Of a stretch of DNA of 64,000 nt, positions 59,801 to 64,000 are shown one piece after another. A program made the position numbers and the translations under genes. Origin of the DNA: Maea johnstoni. Lineage: Eukaryota > Annelida > Polychaeta > Spionida > Magelonidae. The notes beneath the pieces were generated by a model, which was not told where the DNA came from, ran no database searches, and was given only the letters and a program-made list of their open reading frames with translations. Position 1 is the stretch's first letter. Each line of letters opens with the position of its first letter. The stretch spans positions 1 through 64,000 of the forward strand of contig CAWWDR010000188.1 of the NCBI GenBank assembly GCA_963942565.1, written 5' to 3'.

Positions 59801-59946
59801 GATGAACATGCTTCGCGAATAAATGGGTGAGATTCCATGAAATGGACTAAATCATCGGTTCGCAGCCAGCTTGCAATAGCCGTCAACACTTCAGGCGGAA
59901 GATGGAGTAGCGACCGTGTTGCCGAGTTCGCCTCCAACTTCTCCAT
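44674..59946 (-). CDS. fbxl18: F-box and leucine-rich repeat protein 18 (six exons joined)
   Basis: Substrate receptor of an SCF (SKP1-CUL1-F-box) ubiquitin ligase. In mammals FBXL18 is reported to target FBXL7 and act on AKT. Exons on the minus strand: 59946-59786, 50849-49952, 49381-49243, 48965-48310, 47064-46982, 44851-44674. All junctions are GT-AG and all phases match (2,0,1,0,2), giving 2115 bp, 704 residues. The F-box is residues ~12-52 (LLHLPPEVLTAIASWLRTDD). The rest is degenerate LRR, e.g. LEALNVLDV, GLKHLSMCACLML, HLSSLTLAQIPCVLLGG, LSFLSLDSLGLAGRG, LQPVHIIKLMDE. From memory, the C-terminus (IPTKHLIEMVDFGPKV.ARPP) lines up with human FBXL18 VPLVHLDEITLFKSRV..EPP. The start ATG has an in-frame TAA five codons upstream. 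Intron 1 is 8.9 kb and repeat-filled. No damage is seen; transcript evidence is lacking. Confidence 0.92.
44852..46981. other. fbxl18 intron 5, nothing else recognised
   Basis: AT-rich with two related phrases (TTACTTGATTTATTGGTTCC at 45295 and its partner GGAACCAATAAATCAAGTAA at 45736) that form a ~460-bp inverted pair, probably MITE ends. CGACGGGAAAATA/ACCCTGTAAAAT segments lie inside. Confidence 0.55.
46982..47064 (-). CDS. fbxl18: fbxl18 exon 5
   Basis: 83 bp, acceptor TTTTGCAG|TTG, donor AAAAG|GTACAAG. Reads LPRMAVLLLFCSVTDNVRKK and LSRDIKKR, matching the region after the last LRR of FBXL18 in position and character. Confidence 0.85.
47205..48010. repeat. ~100-bp tandem repeat in fbxl18 intron 4, six copies
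   Basis: The unit runs from AGTAAGTGACAACAGTATCA through GATACAAAAGCTTCTATCAA to CTTATAGTATAGAATAGAAT. The first copy is interrupted at its end by a MITE (47303-47509). Confidence 0.9.
47303..47509. mobile_element. TA-flanked MITE, 207 bp, with neighbouring empty sites
   Basis: Inverted ends CTGTAGAACACACA and TGTGTGTTCTACAG, TA on both sides. The neighbouring tandem units read GAATAGAATTAGTAAGTGAC uninterrupted, exactly the expected empty target. Confidence 0.9.
48032..48246. mobile_element. TA-flanked MITE, 215 bp, GGGCCCG-rich
   Basis: The ends CACAGGTAAAAATTGACGGG and CCCGTCAACTTTTACCTGTG are inverted repeats with one mismatch, TA on both sides. The interior has several ACGGGCCCGT palindromes. 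It lies in fbxl18 intron 4. Confidence 0.85.
48310..48965 (-). CDS. fbxl18: fbxl18 exon 4 (best-conserved LRR block)
   Basis: 656 bp, acceptor GTTTGTAG|GAC, donor GATGAA|GTAAGC. HLSSLTLAQIPCVLLGGFLV and FWEAIGKCKNLERLLV match the FBXL18 C-terminal LRRs as I recall them. A low-complexity linker (STFGAGPDDGAGYSKAPS) interrupts the LRRs, as in the vertebrate protein. Confidence 0.92.
49243..49381 (-). CDS. fbxl18: fbxl18 exon 3
   Basis: 139 bp, acceptor TTTTGCAG|TTC, donor AACAG|GTAAATC, phase 1. Reads LRILQHLSSCPLEALNVLDV and continues into GLKHLSM of the next exon. Confidence 0.88.
49690..49945. repeat. TTACTCAAATT tandem repeat in fbxl18 intron 2
   Basis: About 22 units of 11-12 bp (TCAAATTTACT), ending a few bases from the intron 2 donor at 49951. 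Repeat length changes could therefore affect splicing. Confidence 0.85.
49952..50849 (-). CDS. fbxl18: fbxl18 exon 2 (LRR region)
   Basis: 898 bp, acceptor TTTGTAG|ATC, donor GGAGA|GTAAGT. It carries LRR-like stretches (CHQLKVLHAFGVRLS, LPKLETLAFSCDSV) and joins exon 1 in frame (GAQLR|SCCFEGCYF). Confidence 0.9.
50850..52151. other. fbxl18 intron 1, right-hand part next to exon 2
   Basis: No second gene recognised. 52050-52150 is GC-richer, with CGCATGCG and AATCACG...CGTGATT able to pair, and grades into the 592-bp repeats. Confidence 0.5.
52152..55111. repeat. Five near-identical 592-bp tandem repeats with serial hairpins and promoter-like motifs
   Basis: Copies start at 52152, 52744, 53336, 53928 and 54520. 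In copy 1: ACCACGTGGT palindromes (52156, 52215), CCAATGAGCGG twice (52184, 52247), CCGCCATTTT (52332). Hairpins: a 17-bp perfect pair GAAACCAAAAGAATTAA (52417-52476), GTCAACACGC/GCGTGTTGAC (52505-52534), GATAGATGAG/CTCATCTATC (52628-52650), and an imperfect ~24-bp pair TCAACTTC..GGTTG (52672-52726). Copies end alternately GCGAG, GCTAG, GCGAG, GCTAG, GCGAG, so a two-copy block was itself duplicated. Copy 5 differs by GAGTGG and ATTGCCTAGG. Frames of 128 (+) and 96 (-) codons are open in each copy but overlap on opposite strands and resemble no protein I know. Confidence 0.95.
55112..55546. other. fbxl18 intron 1, nothing recognised
   Basis: Contains several AAAAAAACGG phrases. No gene. Confidence 0.45.
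55547..55810. repeat. Long inverted repeat (~63-bp arms)
   Basis: ACCCTTCTCACCATGAGTG and on to CCCTGCCATCCC (55547-55611) pairs at close to 90% with 55746-55810. TTAA within each arm is followed by CCCTGCCATCCC. A related sequence (CTTCTCAACATGAGTGAAGT) lies in both copies of the next duplication at 56247 and 57420. Confidence 0.8.
55867..58085. repeat. 1173-bp tandem duplication (second copy shorter)
   Basis: 55867-56905 and 57040-58085 match closely with an offset of 1173 bp (CTACACCAAAGAGCATCATA start). Each holds a 61-64 codon frame (NMSEVADLKYAGFYPMMPM) of unknown meaning, derived from the inverted repeat sequence at 55.55 kb, and three copies of GGCACTATTAGGTGTGATAA. Confidence 0.85.
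58086..59145. repeat. Diverged duplication plus further GGCACTATTAGG repeats
   Basis: 58120-58510 and 58742-59130 are diverged copies. GATGTATTTTTTGGCACTAT and the next TAGGTATGATAAAAAGATAA recur at about 58456, 58590 and 59078, making nine copies in all with those at 56.4-57.9 kb. AGGCAGCAGCAGGTAAGT and ATGTAAAGGTAAGTCACGG resemble exon-donor sites and are kept in both copies. Confidence 0.75.
59146..59476 (+). mobile_element. LINE endonuclease fragment (C-terminal half of the EEP domain)
   Basis: The frame ends ILMGDFNINIQNKH, then TIIDHIHTNL and TYYSDHDQIYITL, the GDFN, ID and SDH motifs of the apurinic-type endonuclease found in non-LTR retrotransposons. The + strand is markedly A/C rich. 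There is a stop straight after the domain and no reverse transcriptase, so this is a scrap. It lies in fbxl18 intron 1, on the opposite strand. Confidence 0.8.
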
Positions 59947-60036
59947 GTTGGAATACGGTTATGAAGTGCTACGTCACGATTCCCTACACAAAATTCGATG
60001 ACGTCATATGGGGGATTCCCCTTGCGGTATTCCCCA
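59689..60036 (-). promoter_or_regulatory. CRE-bearing inverted repeat around fbxl18 exon 1 (probable promoter)
   Basis: Full CRE sites TGACGTCA lie at 59711-59718, 59740-59747 and 59999-60006, plus a half-site TGACGTAG near 59970. GGAATCCCCCAAATGACGTC and the complement of GACGTCATATGGGGGATTCC form inverted arms of at least 40 bp, 59689-59728 and 59996-60036, on either side of exon 1. The upstream CRE is about 55 bp before the start codon, suiting CREB/ATF control. TATA is not evident. Confidence 0.6.
59786..59946 (-). CDS. fbxl18: fbxl18 exon 1 (F-box)
   Basis: 161 coding bases, ATG in context AACATGG, donor CTCAG|GTTAGT, phase 2. It encodes the N-terminus and nearly the whole F-box. It lies between the arms of an inverted repeat (59689-59750 and 59955-60036). 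Confidence 0.9.
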
Positions 60037-60163
60037 TCACTGCGAACTCTATCTCAGGCAGCTGTTTTGAGGGCATAATGTAATTTCTTATTTTGCGACA
60101 GGAAAACATATTCAAAAATAGCCATTTTTGCCTTGATGTCATTTCATTTCATATACATGTAGA

Positions 60164-60649
60164 CCAGGGGCCTATTTCACGAAAGTCGGATAATGGGTTA
60201 GCCAGCTAACTGCAAGCTTACCACTGGTTAGCCAGCTAAATTAAAGAGTTACGCTTTAAGGAGACACCAAAAGTGAACTATTTACCTATTTCTAAAGGTG
60301 CTTACGAGAGCATTATAGACGGCCCTTTTCTAGCTGTCTTGCGTTAAACATGGACGATCGTCTGCTGCTCAAAACAACAGACCTAACAATGGTGCGCGTG
60401 CCGGTAGGCAGTGTCACGTAGAGGATATGGCGCCAGTTACCAAGCACAACAGACAGTGCACGTCACGGCACGTGCGGATTATGATTGTTGAGCAAGCACA
60501 TAAGCGGCCTCACGCTGGCTAAGTTTAGCTAGCTAACTTTTTCTTCGTGAAACCGAATTTACAGGATAAGAAAGATCTAGGATAAACTTAGCTAGCTAAA
60601 AGTTTAGCTAGCTAACTGATTATCCGACTTTCGTGAAACAGACCCCAGG
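60164..60649. mobile_element. MITE with CCAGGGGCCTATTTCACGAA ends, 486 bp
   Basis: The left end CAGGGGCCTATTTCACGAAA and the complement of the right end CTGGGGTCTGTTTCACGAAA pair over ~30 bp. Inside are many TTAGC(T/C)AGCTAA palindromes. No target duplication is clear. It lies about 220 bp upstream of the fbxl18 start. Confidence 0.75.
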
Positions 60650-62008
60650 AAACTTGCCCCCTTAGGCTGTCCGTTCCGTTTGCCGTGAGGTCCGTCAGAG
60701 CAACAATAGCATAGGGCCGTAACGATACGGCACGGAGGGTCTAATATACATGTAAACTGTGTGAATGATAACTTTGAAATCATGCCTTGCTCCCGCGGAC
60801 CTGCTAGTATGAGGTATTTCTAAGTTATTATTAATCTGGATTCTCATTCTGGAATCATTATTGCCATTTATCGATTCATTCATCGCAGAATTAATCAAAC
60901 CATTTCCATGGCATTTTTGTTATGATTACCAAGCGAGGTAATTCTAATGTCAAATCAAGAGGTTTTGGCAGCTATCATATCAGGGAGTTTCTAATCATAT
61001 ATATAAAATAGAACATAAATCTGTATAGACAGATCTCTCTGATCATATGCATATTGCACGATACTGCCACTGACCAGCAGTTTACTCATGATTATGTTTG
61101 TAAGTCTCTAAGATGACTTGTAGGTAGATTATAAAATTTTTAAAAAGTCCTTGCTTGTTGAGTTAGAGACGCATATACCTAGAATTTTATAGGTCATGTT
61201 TTCATTATCCAATATTTATAGCATTATATAGTAGTAGATAAAAAAACTTCATTAGGTAATACAATTTTAAGAACTCAAAACTTCTATTTAGAAGTTTCCA
61301 TTAATTTTCTGACTAGGAAGCCTGACAAATTCACATATTTTTTGTAACCAATTGAATGTAAATGTGGCCAAAAAAATATGGCCAAAAAAGTGACGATAAA
61401 TCAAAATTCCAAATTCAGCATGCAATATATTTTGAAAACTGCCAAGTGAAACCTTTTTCAATTTTTCAGGGATGCTTACTTATCAGTAAATGACACTTAC
61501 ATGAATTAGATTATGGAAACCTTTGACTTATTTTGATGGTCATAATGGGATATTTTGGGTCCAAAATTCCTATTCAGAACCAGACTAGGGTATCTGCAAG
61601 GTGTCTCAAAAACTTTGATGAAATATTTTCTTATTTTCAGGGATTATTTTTTTATGTCGATTACATAAATTAAGTTTTGGTGAACTTAGATTTATTTTAA
61701 GGTAATTTTGGGACATTTTGACAGTGCCTACATTTACTAGTCTATTGTGTCAAAAAGGGCAATGTACACTTTAGTTATGTCCCAGAGAATGGTTTAATAG
61801 GGAAATATTCGGTTATTACCCCACAAAAGTCACCTGATGACTGTCAAATGGTGTTCTTCAACTGATCATTTTCTTGGTATTCCTTTTGATCATGTGATCT
61901 AAAAATGTTACTTTGCTTAAAGCCGGCGGGCTACAAATGCAAATATCATTAGAGCCCAACACAATTTTCTGTAGCCTCGGGCTATGGGGCTAGCTTGATC
62001 CCTGTAAA
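60650..62008. other. Intergenic stretch between fbxl18 and the right-edge gene
   Basis: No gene recognised. 61441-61720 holds two diverged ~115-bp tandem copies (TTTCAGGGAT...ACATAAATTA / TTTTCAGGGATGCTTAC...ACATGAATTA). Confidence 0.5.
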
Positions 62009-62199
62009 CCCTTATGGTGCTGGTGGCTAATTTGATCAATACAAAATAATGTGAAAAAAAGCTGAAAAATGACCCAAACCCTGGTAAATGGGTACTCATC
62101 TGGCTTTCCAATAAATACCAAGATGATAGGGTTTAGATGATTTTCAAAGATTTTTGAGTTCTTGTGCCTTAGACAAAGGTAGTCCCAGCATTGAAAGGG
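62009..62199 (-). mobile_element. piggyBac-like MITE, third copy (reversed)
   Basis: TTAA follows the right end (62200-62203). The left border is mutated (TAAACCCTTATGGTGCTG). The interior GGGTACTCATCTGG and AGGGTTTAGATGATTTTCAA match the 17.2- and 23.0-kb copies. Confidence 0.65.
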
Positions 62200-62204
62200 T
62201 TAAG

Positions 62205-62285
62205 GCATGAAAGACACCAGTGACTTGGGGTTCAGTGATGGTTTTTCCCGGTTACTCAGGTTTCTTCCACCATTAACAACCGGTA
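62205..62285 (+). mobile_element. SINE fragment (GTGACTTGGGGTT family)
   Basis: CACCAGTGACTTGGGGTTCA, CGGTTACTCAGGTTTCTTCC. Body only. Confidence 0.55.
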
Positions 62286-62410
62286 GACACAATTTAGCTT
62301 CTAAATGGCAGAAAATGATGACTGGAAAAATGCTAAATTCGACACTCCCAAAGAGTACATATCTAACTTCACGATATTGCCTCGTTGAGGTGCACTGAAC
62401 ATTTATACTA

Positions 62411-62499
62411 CAGGCAAACTTGCATATGACAGACTCAATGGAACCACATAGGTAAAAGTCTGTCGTACAGTGGTCCGTCATATCCAAGTAGTTTCCCTG
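62411..62499. mobile_element. Short TA-flanked MITE, relative of 14425-14600
   Basis: Ends CAGGCAAACTTGCATATGAC and GTCATATCCAAGTAGTTTCC; TA on both sides. A shortened copy. Confidence 0.75.
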
Positions 62500-62620
62500 T
62501 AATATTCATATTTCAAAGAATCAGCCTTTAAGTTAATAACATAAGGATGTCAAATGCATGAATTATATTAGTATAACTGATTAATGAATAGAAAAACACA
62601 TATCAATATTTGAAAAGTCT

Positions 62621-62626
62621 TTTATT
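62621..62626 (-). terminator. Poly(A) signal of the right-edge gene
   Basis: AATAAA on the minus strand, 450 bp beyond the stop codon at 63075. No coding frame lies between, so this stretch is probably the 3' UTR. Confidence 0.55.
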
Positions 62627-63074
62627 CCAGTTATGGGTGACAAGTGTACAAAAAGATTCTGCATGACTATTATCTATACAAGAATGAAGAATTGATCCCA
62701 AAAACCAAGTACAGTACAATTAAGGTATGAATTACTTGAGGTGAATTTTCTTGATTAACCCTTCATCAACCAACTCCATCAGTATAAAATGTAGACTTCA
62801 TCCTTCAAAATGAACAGCATATGGTTATTACACTTGAATTGTAAAAATTGTCAATGAAAATAATCACTTACAAGCTGATTTTAAATAATTACATTGTGTG
62901 CAAGATCAAATAAATTAAATGTGTCTGATTGGTTGTGTGCTTAATTTTTCACCAAATTTCAAAAAGGTTTTTAAATTCAAATTAAATTCAGTATAAAGTT
63001 TATCACTAGAGCCAAATATTCATTATGGCAAAGTACAGCTGATCACATCATAAAGTGGTAACTGTAGACTAGAG

Positions 63075-64000
63075 TCAGTCATCTAATTGCAAAGTGACAT
63101 AGGAGTCGCCACCAGTCTCCACTGACGACTGCTGTATGAGACATCTAGTGGGAAACTGTGAAATTAAAGAGAATACATAATGGACAGCTATTGGTCTCAA
63201 TTTCAAGGCATTAAAAGGTGGTTTATTCCACTTGCTGCAAATTTATCCCATGGTTTGTCAAATTATTGAAATAGTAAAAAAGAATATTATCATCATTGTG
63301 AAACATACTCTCTTAAAATTTGTAAAACCTGATAAGCTGATAAAACATGCTAATTTAACTTCACTTTTTTATTTTTGCCTGCACAAAAAATACTTAGTCA
63401 ACCTAGGGTAGAAGGACTGTGAAATATACTCTTTTAGAAGTCAATTATACCAGTGGCCTCACTCAATTTCTGGTAGCCTTGGGCTATGGAGATGGTGGTT
63501 CACTAAGAGTTACAGAACCAGGGACTTAGCCAGGACCTGTCCTACCTGTCTTTTGGACAGGTAGTTTCCTAAAAACCTCCTGTTTGGACAGGCAAAAATT
63601 TCTATGGTGATTTTTCAATTTTGACTTTTGGGGTGTAATAACTAAATATTTTCCTACCAAACCATCTTTTAGGACATAGCTGAAGTGTAAATTGCCCTTT
63701 TTTCACACTAGGCTATTAAATGTAGGTGGTATAAGGATTTGAAGTAGATAAGTAGCTAAATCTGGACGGGCAAAAATTTTGAAATTGCTGTTTTGGACAG
63801 GCATTTTTGAAATCCTGGCTAAGACCCTGTACAGAACCTTTACAACATAAGCATTATCTCAGGCTTCTACTACTAATCATTATAGCTTTGGCAATTCCAA
63901 GTAGTATGTTAATTTTGCAGCTATCTTACTGATAAGAGTAATGTGGATAACTATATATATTATATATTCCACCACACCTGAAGGATTCTACATCTTGTCA
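63075..64000 (-). CDS. 3' end of an unidentified gene, last exon 63155-63075 (partial)
   Basis: The minus strand has a good acceptor (CTTTAATTTCACAG|TTT), then 26 codons reading FPTRCLIQQSSVETGGDSYV and TLQLDD, then TGA. Composition and splice site look real, and an AATAAA follows 450 bp on. At the window edge 64000-63978, TRCRILQ in phase 0 before CAG|GTGTGG is a candidate preceding exon, less certain. I do not recognise the protein. Its intron contains a complete hAT-type MITE. Confidence 0.55.
63519..63829. mobile_element. hAT-type MITE, 311 bp, with perfect 8-bp target duplication
   Basis: TACAGAAC lies on both sides (63511-63518 and 63830-63837). The ends CAGGGACTTAGCCAGGA and TCCTGGCTAAGACCCTG are inverted with one mismatch. 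An 8-bp duplication with CAGGG ends is typical of hAT. Inside, TTTGGACAGG(C/T)A recurs four times, some inverted. It is not coding. Confidence 0.9.

Overview
This is a 64-kb piece of an animal genome. It is AT-rich, has spliced genes and 30-40 kb of repeats, and shows no operons, phage or bacterial genes. A clear FBXL18 orthologue, a membrane-anchored SAM methyltransferase, tRNA-headed SINEs and many TA-, TTAA- and 8-bp-duplication MITEs suit a marine invertebrate (lophotrochozoan, echinoderm, hemichordate or lancelet). I cannot name the species. A 42-bp insert at 39.44 kb recalls a repeat common in molluscs and brachiopods, a weak hint only. No LTR retroelement, Polinton or other virus-like element was recognised.

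Layout. 1-5.9 kb: gene-poor, old duplications and SINE scraps. 5.94-6.38 kb: a G-rich repeat inserted just upstream of the intronless methyltransferase gene (6423-7511, +), with a small MITE in its 3' flank. 7.8-14.6 kb: a tRNA-derived SINE, two large foldback elements built from ~21-bp sub-repeats (8251-9207 and 11860-13725), the second splitting a LINE, and a TA-flanked MITE in the LINE tail. 14.6-26.3 kb: microsatellites, a LINE 3' end, several MITEs and a ~600-bp purine tract. 26.35-34.95 kb: a 41-bp minisatellite of about 210 copies with an exact 51-unit (2091-bp) block duplication. 35-41.3 kb: segmental duplications with clusters of short perfect hairpins. 42.9-44.73 kb: a 75-bp minisatellite that overlaps the end of the next gene.

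44.67-59.95 kb (-): the host gene fbxl18, reconstructed as six exons with matching phases (704 codons). It encodes the LRR substrate receptor of an SCF ubiquitin ligase. Its 8.9-kb first intron holds five near-identical 592-bp repeats (52152-55111) rich in hairpins and promoter-like motifs, a 1173-bp tandem duplication and a LINE endonuclease fragment. Exon 1 sits between the arms of an inverted repeat carrying CRE (TGACGTCA) sites. The right edge holds the last exon(s) and poly(A) signal of a second minus-strand gene that enters from beyond the window.

The supported genes (methyltransferase, fbxl18, right-edge gene) look functionally unrelated. The main interest lies in how repeats shape the ends and introns of fbxl18, and in the serial-hairpin and foldback repeats.
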